Assembly (NCBI GenBank): GCA_017540225.1 | Contig: JAFYBM010000272.1 | Coordinates: 1-38,449 of the forward strand | From: Oscillospiraceae bacterium | GTDB lineage: Bacteria; Bacillota; Clostridia; Oscillospirales; Ruminococcaceae | Reading direction: 5' to 3' | DNA: 38,449 nt | The notes under the pieces: generated by a model | Database searches by the model: none | What the model saw: the letters and a program-made list of their open reading frames with translations, nothing else | What the model was told of the DNA's origin: nothing | Shown: in pieces, positions 25,301 through 32,285 of the stretch | Position numbering within the stretch: position 1 is the first letter of the stretch | Layout: every line of letters begins with the position of its first letter | Position numbers and translations under genes: made by a program

Positions 25301-27051
25301 AGACACGTCAGATCCATATTCTGGCTGTTGCCGCCCAGTGACACACGGCCGAATTCGCCTGCCGATGCATAGACCGTACCGATCTTCTTTTTACCGATCT
25401 TCGCATTCAGCTCGATCTTGGCGCCGAGCTTCTCCTCGGCAGAGGCCTCTGCCGAAAACTGCTTCTGCTGGAAGCTCTTATCGACACGCCAGCCGCGGTC
25501 GCGCTTATATTCCACGCTGCCGCCGCAGGTGAAGCTGTAGACCAACTGGAGCTTTCCGCTGACAGAGAACTGCGCCGAAATCACCAGATTGACGCCGAAG
25601 CTGGACGCGCCGATAACCGGCATACTCATCAGCGGGATTTCCCTTGCACCAAACGGAGTCATAAACGGGGAAATCTCGGATTTGCCGTTGATTGAAGCCT
25701 CAATATCCACATCCGCATCCACGCCGAGATAGAAGTAATTGACGATGACAAACGTGGTATCAACTGAATACGGCACACGGATATTCTTGATCGTGCCCTT
25801 GAGCGTCAGCGGTGTGCCGGCAACATCAAATGTACCGCCGAGCTTGAAGGTCTTGTCGATTTTGGCGGTACCCTCTTTATCAAGGCTCACGCCAGGTCTT
25901 GAACGAACCGGCTCCTCGGACTCCTCAATGTCAACGGTGACGCCCTCTGTCAGGATTTCGACCGCACTGTAATCCACGACCGCATAGCCTTCCGCAATCG
26001 TCTCTTCGACCATTTCATCTTCCGGATCCTCTGTTGTAAGCGTATAAACGCCGTCCTTCTGGCTGACGGTTGTAACCTTACGCACAAGCTCCAGGCTCTC
26101 ATAAGTGAAAGAAATGGTGTCGCCCTCAGCGATTTCCGCCTTGGAACCGGTAATCGTGAAGGTATCGCCGCTCATTTCGATCTTCTCAGCATCGGTGATC
26201 TGCTTGACGGCACTGTTCAGTTTCACCTGATCCTCGTGATTCTCGTCAATCTCTGCCGATTCTACCGCAGCCTTCATTGCAGCATAGGCAAGCTCGCTCT
26301 CCGCCGCAGTCATATACATAGACGGGCGGAATTCATCATTTACTGCCGTGAACCAACCCTGATTCAGCGCAATCTGCGCATCGCCGTCGTAGAACACCTC
26401 ATCAGTATCCGTGAACGTCACCGTGACGTCATTCGGATAGCCGAGGCAGAAATTCATCGTATGTGCTGCGAAATCACGGGTAACGTACTCATCCGGATGG
26501 AACTCCTCCTCCAGAATATCAAACACGCCGAAATTCGCTGCCAGATCAATGTCCTTTTTGTAGGCGCAGTCTGCAAGATCGGTGAAATACGCAACCATTG
26601 AGCTTTCATCGTCAACGTGCATGGAAAAGCCTTCTGCAAGCGCATGAATCCATGCGCCGCGAGTAATAAAGCCCGCCGATGCATTATAATATATATCGAC
26701 CGGAAAATACCCGATCTCGCCGGAAACGAATGATGAAATCATATCCGAGTCTGTCTGATCGAGTACACCGTCTGCATTGACGTCAGCCTGCGGTGCATCC
26801 GCGAGCTTGGCTGTCAGAACCGCTGTTGCGTCTGCCTCGTCAATCTTGCCGTCTGCATTCACATCGCCGTTTTTCAGCGCTGTCGGGTCTTCCTCCTGAA
26901 TCTTCTCACGAAGAACAGTCTGCATGGTTCTGCCGATAACCGGTTTGACAGAAGCCGTTGTCTCAGCGAAGGTTTCCAGCGGCAGGGCACCCGCAAACAG
27001 AATACCTGCCAGCATTGCTGAGAACGCTTTGGATAAGGGTCTTGCTTTCAT
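22357..27051 (-). CDS. Giant secreted surface protein: dockerin-like + SLH-like + beta-solenoid repeats + C-terminal dockerin
   Basis: A 1564-residue exported protein. Signal peptide 1-30. Residues 62-108 hold two dockerin-type calcium loops (DVNADGKIDEAD, DVNADGVLDQTD). Residues ~128-265 look like S-layer homology motifs (FITRGAWIHALAEGFS; TFTDTDEVFYDGDAQIALNQ), suggesting attachment to cell wall polymer. A beta-rich region follows, then a Gly/Ser/Lys linker (~650-685). From ~705 to ~1490 comes a beta-solenoid of repeats like HKVILSG, LTAGTMEVKGNF and NDYVFVGK. The C-terminus (~1500-1564) is a classic dockerin: DANEDGSIDLKD and DVNNDGSFDLKD. The start at 27051 has GAAAGGATGA before it. It probably displays or links cellulosome parts, or acts as an adhesin. 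No catalytic domain is evident. Confidence 0.85.
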   Translation of the reverse strand: MKARPLSKAFSAMLAGILFAGALPLETFAETTASVKPVIGRTMQTVLREKIQEEDPTALKNGDVNADGKIDEADATAVLTAKLADAPQADVNADGVLDQTDSDMISSFVSGEIGYFPVDIYYNASAGFITRGAWIHALAEGFSMHVDDESSMVAYFTDLADCAYKKDIDLAANFGVFDILEEEFHPDEYVTRDFAAHTMNFCLGYPNDVTVTFTDTDEVFYDGDAQIALNQGWFTAVNDEFRPSMYMTAAESELAYAAMKAAVESAEIDENHEDQVKLNSAVKQITDAEKIEMSGDTFTITGSKAEIAEGDTISFTYESLELVRKVTTVSQKDGVYTLTTEDPEDEMVEETIAEGYAVVDYSAVEILTEGVTVDIEESEEPVRSRPGVSLDKEGTAKIDKTFKLGGTFDVAGTPLTLKGTIKNIRVPYSVDTTFVIVNYFYLGVDADVDIEASINGKSEISPFMTPFGAREIPLMSMPVIGASSFGVNLVISAQFSVSGKLQLVYSFTCGGSVEYKRDRGWRVDKSFQQKQFSAEASAEEKLGAKIELNAKIGKKKIGTVYASAGEFGRVSLGGNSQNMDLTCLDVRLYIYMEISANLNILNLIKFDKTWTIFDEDNSPVKVQMHWDNGVRVDKCTAGNAPPKKSSAKVTGKGGSSNGKKSGGYVKGTGYTSGYTKTASAGKNNNESTGFIPVYYKSTVKNKELEPPTVISEDMVLTADTTYHTDLEITKGATLDLNGHKLTVEGNITFTNGCIYVNGGSLDAKKNVYLNNGGDNTRSQIKMDNKADYALIEGDLEIWKYQGTSAKTAGTMEIRGNIKGNTELGSTDMHTVVLGGTNDITRDISTGNSNMFNMLEIKNSDKRKITVDKYFKVNQSTVCDGASLNLICNESGNDSSVLSFPKLTVDELNIKGDFQLNELNLVGSKFNVTGSIHGFKCPLTLQKGTEMNVTGSVWGNMRIYPNGSTIKIAEDLSLYSQNDYSGRLILNSKNDYVFVGKQLKLYSQYDDINDDIIEVKGDVTFDGPARLKGYNKVILSGEEDLTIFMTGNDIANYYFNDLEIQNLDKRKVFVDGGFNVLGKTDCGDNPLNIVSRDGNIALGELNCSELNVSGDITMFGSTKLKAKKATFDGNLTLTNYNDCSVDFNGVPVTVAKTLTAGMDTNLRGAEINCTDFALTARSFTLNGGKLNVSGDMSVSGGKFVMANENDFIDIKGDLDISRRNSDDAITAGTIQCAGDISSANSGIGMKDASKFILTGEKDQILRIDLFNTGSGIYQFANLQVKNAAARKIVNKGILNCGTIAADADAITMTSEDGRLAGGKLLTDINITGEVTKRGLALDLNGHTLNIEGNLWQEAGTITPNTGKLLVSGDYMIVTEHDAAVLGVSEGVLNMVNDGDYVSVGGSFVTKAKADHSKNLTAGTMEVKGNFSQLAGGSAKAFPASGTHKVILSGDKKQNVVFENYDSSHFNILTLTQDKEQYVFSDDPCWTELGGEEQPPQPGDKVSGDANEDGSIDLKDVTVMRRALAGGWEQTINETNADVNNDGSFDLKDVTILRRYLAGGWNVTLA
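22590..24930 (-). repeat. Four super-repeats of about 195-218 residues in the giant protein
   Basis: Each unit ends in a segment of the form H-K-V-I-L-S-G followed by FNxLxIxN and a later K/R-I/V: TVVLGGTNDI (DNA near 24,550), KVILSGEEDL (near 23,950), KFILTGEKDQ (near 23,295) and KVILSGDKKQ (near 22,710). Spacings are about 600, 655 and 585 bases. Units also share ENDFIDIKGDL / NDGDYVSVGGSF and AGTMEIRGNI / AGTMEVKGNF segments, typical of stacked beta-helix coils in surface proteins. Confidence 0.8.
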
Positions 27052-27107
27052 AAACTCATCCTTTCTGTAATAATGATACCGGATCCCGTTAAGAAACCCG
27101 CTGAAAT

Positions 27108-27146
27108 AAAAAAACACAGTATTTCCCCGAAGAAACACCGTGTTTT
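27108..27146 (-). terminator. Intrinsic terminator inside the leader of the giant-protein gene
   Basis: Reverse strand: a 15-base stem with two G-T pairs (AAAACACGGTGTTTC / GAAATACTGTGTTTT), a TTCGGG loop of the very stable UUCG kind, and a run of seven T immediately after. It lies between the promoter at 27209-27237 and the start codon at 27051, so transcripts must pass it: a possible attenuator. An AT hairpin (ATATTAAA / TTTAATAT, 27156-27174) precedes it. Confidence 0.75.
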
Positions 27147-27208
27147 ATTTCCAATATATTAAATGTTTTAATATGAAAGAGGCGACTATGCTCTGTCTGT
27201 TAGTCAGA

Positions 27209-27237
27209 AGTATATCAGACTATCGCATCGTTGTCAA
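27209..27237 (-). promoter_or_regulatory. Sigma-A promoter of the giant dockerin protein operon
   Basis: Reverse strand: TTGACA (27232-27237), 17-base spacer, TATACT (27209-27214). It gives a leader of about 150 bases containing the terminator at 27108-27146. The stretch 27238-27324 upstream is AT-rich and shows no convincing terminator for the lysozyme gene. Confidence 0.82.
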
Positions 27238-27324
27238 CCCCTTTCAAACTGATTAAACGAAAAAATAAAATTAAATTATTATTTTTATTGTACCATATGC
27301 GCTCTATGCTGTTCAAATATCAGG

Positions 27325-28686
27325 TCACCGGTCTTTTTGCGAGCAGAGACTCGCTGCAAGATAGCAAGCTTCCGTATCATAAAACACCGAGGATACAATC
27401 CGGAAAAACGGCGTCCGTTCGAGCTTCAGCTTCAGGCAAAGCCGTGTTGCAGTTCCGGACATTTTCCTTACCGACCAGTTTTTATAGAACCATGCCGCAA
27501 AGCGCAGTCCGGCTGTACCTTTCTTTTCGTGCGGCAGATCCGCCGGTGACATCGCCGGAACGGCCTCCTCGCCGTCTGCTGCATCCGGATCAATATTGAC
27601 AGGCTGCTCCGAAACAGTCGGCGTCTCACTGTTGCTGACGCGGAACTGCGAGGATGCAACGGAAATTGTGGTATCGGAAGCGTCTACGGCAGTGATACGC
27701 AGCTCATAATCGCCTTCCTCCAATGTAGAAAACACCAGTTTTTTCGTGAAAAATCCGGTCAGCTTATAATCTCTTGCGTGCGGATAAACCGTGACAGTCT
27801 GCACCGGCTCTGCGGGATTTTGCGTATCATAGATTGCACCGGTGATCGTGCGGATTACCGCAGCAGAGCTGATCGTTCCTGCAATTGTGAAGTTCGTGCC
27901 GGTCTTCATGATGCCGTTCGGAAGCACGGAATTCACCATTGCCGCGGTACGGTTGAAATATTCGTTTGTATAACAGAGATTGCGGTCAACAGTCGTTTTG
28001 ATTCCGGGAACACGGCCGTTTCCGGAATACTGCCAGATACTTGCTTCGGCGGAAAGATCATAACCCTCCGGACTGGCCAGACCGTTGACTGTATTGAAAT
28101 AATTTGCTTCCCAGATTGCGTAGCCGGCCTCCTGAAGCTGCCTGCGGTCAATGCATTCGCTGAAAAACGCAGAGCTGGAATAGACACCGGCCGTATGCCC
28201 TGCATCTTCAATCATTTCCAGTGCGGAGAGAAGTGCAGGCATAAAGACCTCCGGCGGCAGATGCTCCTGCCTTGAAGCGGATTCCAGATCCAGAAAGACC
28301 GGAAAATCGAAGGATTTGTCCTTGAGAAAGCCGAGCATATATTTTACGTCAGACTCAAATTCCTCTTTGGTTGCTGCATCCGTAAACATATAGCAGCCGA
28401 CGGCAAGTCCGGCAGCCCTTGCAGCGGTATAGTTCTCCTCAAAGGTTGAATCGGCCTCCCAGTCATCATATGCACGAATGACCTTGCAGCAGCGCAGAAT
28501 CGCAAAACGGATGTCATTTTCCCGCACGGTTTTCCAGTCGATCGTTTCCTGGAATTTGGAAATGTCGATGCCGTAAATCTCGGCAGCGGCGGAAGCAGTA
28601 AGCATCGGACGCACACCCGAAAACAGAGCGGCCGTCAGAAGCCATGCGCTAAACAATGCCGCAATCCTGCGCAGCAGACGATTCAA
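27325..28686 (-). CDS. GH25-family lysozyme (muramidase), secreted
   Basis: A 453-residue exported protein. I place the start at the TTG (28684-28686): AAAGGAG sits eight bases ahead and a promoter's -10 box is at 28727-28732, so an ATG at 28714-28716 would lie only a few bases from the transcript start with no ribosome site. The product begins with NRLLRRIAALFSAWLLTAAL, a good signal peptide. Residues ~38-240 are GH25: YGIDISKFQETIDW (first catalytic Asp), FPVFLDLES (the D-x-E pair), SIWQYSGNGRVPGI near the end. An immunoglobulin-like beta domain follows (~265-365). The last ~70 residues are basic and Cys-containing, ending YLAASLCSQKDR, and match nothing I know. It cleaves muramyl bonds in peptidoglycan, probably for wall remodelling. 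Confidence 0.88.
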   Translation of the reverse strand: MNRLLRRIAALFSAWLLTAALFSGVRPMLTASAAAEIYGIDISKFQETIDWKTVRENDIRFAILRCCKVIRAYDDWEADSTFEENYTAARAAGLAVGCYMFTDAATKEEFESDVKYMLGFLKDKSFDFPVFLDLESASRQEHLPPEVFMPALLSALEMIEDAGHTAGVYSSSAFFSECIDRRQLQEAGYAIWEANYFNTVNGLASPEGYDLSAEASIWQYSGNGRVPGIKTTVDRNLCYTNEYFNRTAAMVNSVLPNGIMKTGTNFTIAGTISSAAVIRTITGAIYDTQNPAEPVQTVTVYPHARDYKLTGFFTKKLVFSTLEEGDYELRITAVDASDTTISVASSQFRVSNSETPTVSEQPVNIDPDAADGEEAVPAMSPADLPHEKKGTAGLRFAAWFYKNWSVRKMSGTATRLCLKLKLERTPFFRIVSSVFYDTEACYLAASLCSQKDR

Positions 28687-28726
28687 ACAGACCACTCCTT
28701 TCCGATAATACTCCATAATCTATATT

Positions 28727-28755
28727 ATTATAACATATTATGAAGAAAAAATCAA
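28727..28755 (-). promoter_or_regulatory. Sigma-A promoter of the GH25 lysozyme gene
   Basis: Reverse strand: TTGATT (28750-28755), 17-base spacer, TATAAT (28727-28732). Its position supports the TTG start at 28686 for the lysozyme. The interval 28756-28817 carries only T-rich sequence after the next gene (TTTTTCATTTTTTT), a possible weak terminator. Confidence 0.78.
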
Positions 28756-28817
28756 TGGGAACAGTCGAAAAAAATGAAAAAGCCGTGTGCCGCAGCGGAT
28801 GAATGACGGATTGCCCG

Positions 28818-29417
28818 TTATTTCACCTGTTTCTGTGCCGGTGAGATTTTCTGTGCGAAAAGCCCGCATTTTATACAGTTGCAGAGCAGCGTGCCGGAAC
28901 GGTACATCGGCAGCGTACATTGCAGATTCCATTCAGGATACTGCCGAAAGATCATCGCGCTGCTGTCATTGACATACGCAACAAACGAGATATAGTGCTC
29001 CTTCGTCATGGGATGATCGGATGTGATATACCATTCGCCGCCGATGTCCTCGGCCTTGAGTAATTCACGCTCTGCCGGTTCCGCAGCAGAGAGCTTTGCA
29101 CCGCAGCAGGTAACAGAAGCATCGGATGCTGCAATGATCATATTTCCGCATTTTTTGCAAAGATAAAATTTCAGTTTTCTCATATCGCCTTTCTCACTTT
29201 CATTTTTTTCGATCTCGCCGGAAAGCAGCACACGAATATCTGTGCCGAAAAGCTCCGCAAGCGCAGAGAGCAGGGAAATATCCGGACAACCGTTTCCGCG
29301 CTCCCATTTGGATACCGCCTTATCGCTGACATTGATGCGCTCGGCAAGCTGCTTCTGCGTGAGATGCATTTCAGTCCGGAATTGCCGGATCAGTTTTCCT
29401 GTTTTAATCTGGTTCAT
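28818..29417 (-). CDS. XRE regulator fused to a desulfoferrodoxin-like metal-binding module
   Basis: A 199-residue cytosolic protein. Residues 5-65 are an XRE helix-turn-helix (RTEMHLTQKQLAERINVSD, AVSKWERGNG, LAELFG). From residue 80 comes a desulforedoxin-like metal site: C87 and C90 in FYLCKKCGNMI, then C104-C105 in SVTCCGAKL. Residues ~118-190 resemble the superoxide reductase domain: SDHPMTKEHYISFV keeps two of the iron-binding His (135, 141), but the upstream K-H-V-P His is missing and the usual C-N-x-H-G-L ending is CNCIKCGLF, with Cys for His. It is therefore more likely a redox- or metal-sensing regulator than a superoxide reductase. A strong AAAGGAGG and promoter precede it. Confidence 0.85.
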   Translation of the reverse strand: MNQIKTGKLIRQFRTEMHLTQKQLAERINVSDKAVSKWERGNGCPDISLLSALAELFGTDIRVLLSGEIEKNESEKGDMRKLKFYLCKKCGNMIIAASDASVTCCGAKLSAAEPAERELLKAEDIGGEWYITSDHPMTKEHYISFVAYVNDSSAMIFRQYPEWNLQCTLPMYRSGTLLCNCIKCGLFAQKISPAQKQVK

Positions 29418-29457
29418 CGAACCGCCTCCTTTTCTGTTTTTATTCTCCGGTGATTCT

Positions 29458-29486
29458 ATTATATCGCATCCCGATCAATACGTCAA
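29458..29486 (-). promoter_or_regulatory. Sigma-A promoter of the XRE-desulfoferrodoxin gene
   Basis: Reverse strand: TTGACG (29481-29486), 17-base spacer, TATAAT (29458-29463); leader of about 35 bases. The stretch 29487-29702 between the divergent promoters carries no gene, hairpin or repeat that I can support. Confidence 0.85.
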
Positions 29487-29702
29487 TCCACGCTCCGTAG
29501 AGCAAAGTATCCGGCAATCATCATGCAGCGGCACATATCCGGCCTTTGCCTGTTTGCAGATATTGTCCTCTATCCTGTTGCGGAATTATCCATGCGCAGC
29601 GGAATCTATTGCTGTTTTGCACAGTATTTCGATACACAATTCATTATATCTCACAAAAAAATATTTTTTGTGACGTCTTTTGCGCCCATTTGCCATATTT
29701 TA

Positions 29703-29711
29703 TGGTATAAT
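29703..29711 (+). promoter_or_regulatory. Extended -10 promoter of the frameshifted gene
   Basis: TGGTATAAT (29703-29711), an extended -10 element with a perfect TATAAT but no recognisable -35 box at the right distance. It gives a leader of about 50 bases with a small GAGAG/CTCTC hairpin, followed by TAGGAGGA and the ATG at 29771. Confidence 0.6.
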
Positions 29712-29770
29712 GGTCAGAGAGGGAAAAAAACTCTCAGTAAGGCTGAAATATGAATTAGGAGGATACAATT

Positions 29771-30542
29771 ATGCCGAAAGATAATGTACAAAACAATCAG
29801 GAGCCGACACAGGAAGAACTGCTTGAAGCACAAAAAGCTCTCAAAAGCGCAACAGATTTGAAGACCGTCTGAGAGATGAAGAATGGGTCATCAAGGATAA
29901 GAACGATCAGGATTTTGAACTCCCGAAAGAGAAGAGCAAAATAGAAGATGAATGGGAGATCATCAAATCTGATGACGAACTATATGATGAGGAAAATAAG
30001 AGACTGGATGATGCACGGGACGCAAGCAGAGAGAAAACAAAAAAAGAATATCAGAAAAAGGTAAAGGATATTGTCTGGGATAAGGATTCCGCGTTTGCAA
30101 GGGCAGATCTTGCATTCGCAGTTGAAAATCTGAGCTTTGATGAGAAAAAAGCACGCATGGCAGAAGCCGTTTCCGAGGTGATCGCCGGTTCGATGTATGA
30201 AAAGGCACTGTCCGGTCTTCATGGCCTAAGCGGTTATGAGCATTTGGACAAAACTAAAATACCAAAGGAAGAAGAAATCAAGAATCTGATCAAGGAATCC
30301 GCGAAGGAGATTCGAGAGCGCGAGGATTTCAAGCATATGATGGCAGATGTCATTGTTCCGAATGATTTACGGGACTTCAGTTTAAGGCTCAGGGCGGCAC
30401 GCTGCTGGATGAGCTTTCCAAGCACGCGAAGGCCGTTCTCCGTGAGGAAAAGGTCAAAGACAAGCACACAGAAAAAAAGGCCGAAATGCAGAAAAACCAG
30501 CCTCAAAAAGGCGGAAACAAAAAAGAACAGAACGCCGTCTGA
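29771..30542 (+). pseudogene. Highly charged protein of unknown function, broken by two frameshifts
   Basis: The start is clear: TTAGGAGGA, then ATG at 29771 and MPKDNVQNNQEPTQEELLEA. That frame stops at 29870-29872 after 33 codons. Coding character continues in the next frame (EDRLRDEEWVIKDKNDQD, then ARADLAFAVENLSFDEKKA) from about 29827-29870 to about 30365, and then in the third frame (FTGLQFKAQGGTLLDELSKH, ending KGGNKKEQNAV) to a TGA at 30540-30542. Each step equals loss of one base. Rejoined, the product would be about 257 residues, very rich in Lys, Glu and Asp, without signal or membrane segments. I do not recognise it. The steps may be mutation or sequencing error at A-runs; programmed shifting looks unlikely because no classic slippery heptamer lies in frame. 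Confidence 0.65.
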
Positions 30543-30549
30543 TAACATC

Positions 30550-30584
30550 AGCCCCCTTTGTCACAGAGACAAAGGGGGCTTTTT
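30550..30584 (+). terminator. Strong intrinsic terminator
   Basis: A perfect 13-base stem (AGCCCCCTTTGTC / GACAAAGGGGGCT), loop ACAGA, then TTTT, seven bases after the final stop of the frameshifted gene. It confirms where that gene originally ended. The reverse strand has no T-run, so the TetR gene is not terminated here. Confidence 0.92.
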
Positions 30585-30604
30585 GTGAGTCGGGGTGATG
30601 CGCT

Positions 30605-31165
30605 TTATGCTTTCATTGCACTGCGGCGGATGATTTCTTCGACAGATCCGCTTTTCAGCTCGCAGATACGGTGCAGATCCTGCTCGATGCCGTCCGGCAT
30701 TCCGTTCCGGATCCACTCTGTCGTCAGGCCAAAGCAGACACATTTGTAAAACTGGATAATCAGCCGGCGGTCATTTTCCGCAATCGGGTGCTCCTTCAGC
30801 AGCAAATCCAGATAGGCTGTAACAACGGCTTCACTGACCTGCCAGAGATAATACTCATACATTTCACGGTTGACAGAGTGATAAATATGGAAAATGGCGC
30901 GGCGGTTCTCATGTCCGAACGCAATGACCGCAAGCAGACAGTCTTCGATCGAATCCACACTCGGATGCTCCTCGATGATGCGGGCTGCTTCTTCTGTGAT
31001 GATCTCCTCCAGAAGCGTCGGAATATCCGCAAAATGATAATAGAAGGAATTGCGGTTGATGCCGCATTCCTCCACAATATCCTTGACAGTGATCTGCTTC
31101 AGCGGCCGTTCATCCAGCAGCTTCAGAAAGGCCTGCTTGATCGCTGTTTTTGTAAAATTCGGCAT
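30605..31165 (-). CDS. TetR/AcrR-family transcriptional regulator
   Basis: A 186-residue regulator with an N-terminal TetR helix-turn-helix: FTKTAIKQAFLKLLDERPL, ITVKDIVEECGINRNSFYYH and FADIPTLLEEI. The GINRNSFYYHF recognition helix is typical of the DhaS/clostridial TetR group. The remaining ~120 residues are helical and form the ligand-binding/dimer domain (CLLAVIAFGHENRRAIFHIY, YKCVCFGLTTEWIRNGMPDG). The ATG has AAAGGAG seven bases ahead. It lies 43 bases after hemW on the same strand and could be the last gene of the lepA operon or have its own promoter in that gap; none is obvious. Its ligand and target are unknown. Confidence 0.9.
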   Translation of the reverse strand: MPNFTKTAIKQAFLKLLDERPLKQITVKDIVEECGINRNSFYYHFADIPTLLEEIITEEAARIIEEHPSVDSIEDCLLAVIAFGHENRRAIFHIYHSVNREMYEYYLWQVSEAVVTAYLDLLLKEHPIAENDRRLIIQFYKCVCFGLTTEWIRNGMPDGIEQDLHRICELKSGSVEEIIRRSAMKA

Positions 31166-31208
31166 GAAAAGTCTCCTTTCAGTACGTCTAGACGGCAGAA
31201 TGGCTGAC

Positions 31209-32285
31209 TTACAGAAGATGTGTCAGAACCGTATTGGATACCAGCCAGCCCTGCGGTGTCATGCGCAGCGTCCGGCCGTCTGTTTGCAGATAATCCGGAC
31301 AAAGCGGCTTTGCTCTGCGGAGCAGCATTTCCCGTGAATCCGGTACATCTTCAAGCGCGATGCCCTCAGCCATACGCAGCCCGAGCATAATGCGCTCGGA
31401 TTCCGTTCCGGCGTTCGGCTCCGTCAGCTCCTGCTTTTGCAGCGGATTCTTGCAGAATGCTTCCAGATCACGCGGGACTGCATACCGTTTTCCGCCGTAA
31501 CAGGAATGTGCTGCCGGCCCGATGCCGTAATACGGCATAAGCCGCCAGTATTTGCAGTTGTGACGGCTTTCAAAGCCCGATTTCGCAAAATTAGAGATCT
31601 CATAATGCACAAAGCCCTGTGCCGTGAAATAATTGTGCATCTGCATCCACAGTGCAGCAAGCGTATCGTCATCCGGCTGCGCAGGCGGCTTTGCCCCGAA
31701 GGGTGTGCCCTCTTCAATTTTCAGCAGATACGGGGAAATGTGTGTGACCGGCAGCGAGACGGCTGTTTCCAGCTCCTGCTGCCAGAGCGATGCAGTATGC
31801 AGGGAAAGCCCGAGCATCAGATCTATCGACAGATTCCGGAAACCGGCCGCTGCCGCGCGTTTGACCGCAGCAACACCCTGTTCCGGCGTATGCTTTCGGC
31901 CGAGCTGACGCAGCACATCTGCATCAAAGGACTGTATTCCAAGCGAAAGCCGGTTGATACCGGCTTTTTTCCATGCTGTAAGTTTTTGTTCCGTGACTGT
32001 CAGCGGATTGGCTTCCAGCGTGATCTCCGCATCCGGCGACAGGTTACAATATTCAGAAACGGCTCCTGTGATCTGCGCAACTGCATCATCCGGAAGCAGA
32101 GAGGGTGTCCCGCCGCCGAAATAGAGCGTATCTGCCGAAAGATGCTCCGGCAGTGCGCGCAGATTCCGGCAGACCGCATCCGTATAGGCCTGCACGGCTT
32201 TGGCGGAATAGTGTTCGGAATAGAAATCGCAGTAGGGGCATTTCACGGCGCAAAACGGCACATGAATATAGATTCCGGCGCTCAT
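31209..32285 (-). CDS. hemW: HemW, radical SAM heme chaperone (coproporphyrinogen oxidase-like)
   Basis: The 358-residue protein begins AGIYIHVPFCAVKCPYCDFY, the CxxxCxxC cluster site for a SAM-cleaving 4Fe-4S centre in the HemN/HemW family. DTLYFGGGTPSLLPDD, ITLEANPLTV, INRLSLGIQSFDADVL and YEISNFAKSGFESRHNCKYW are family landmarks. It lacks the extra N-terminal region of true HemN oxidases, and lies just downstream of lepA, the usual place for hemW in Firmicutes. HemW binds and delivers heme rather than oxidising coproporphyrinogen. Its ATG overlaps the stop of the zinc-ribbon gene as ATGA, so it is translationally coupled. Confidence 0.93.
   Translation of the reverse strand: MSAGIYIHVPFCAVKCPYCDFYSEHYSAKAVQAYTDAVCRNLRALPEHLSADTLYFGGGTPSLLPDDAVAQITGAVSEYCNLSPDAEITLEANPLTVTEQKLTAWKKAGINRLSLGIQSFDADVLRQLGRKHTPEQGVAAVKRAAAAGFRNLSIDLMLGLSLHTASLWQQELETAVSLPVTHISPYLLKIEEGTPFGAKPPAQPDDDTLAALWMQMHNYFTAQGFVHYEISNFAKSGFESRHNCKYWRLMPYYGIGPAAHSCYGGKRYAVPRDLEAFCKNPLQKQELTEPNAGTESERIMLGLRMAEGIALEDVPDSREMLLRRAKPLCPDYLQTDGRTLRMTPQGWLVSNTVLTHLL

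Noticed and set aside
29487..29702. Possible small RNA or gene between divergent promoters
   Set aside because: No promoter-plus-terminator pair, hairpin or credible start codon context was found.
29523..29753. Open frame in the divergent intergenic region
   Set aside because: No ribosome site, runs over the promoter of the frameshifted gene, and its composition is not protein-like.
29827..29872. Programmed -1 frameshift site
   Set aside because: No classic X XXY YYZ heptamer lies in the starting frame, and a second shift would be needed 500 bases later.
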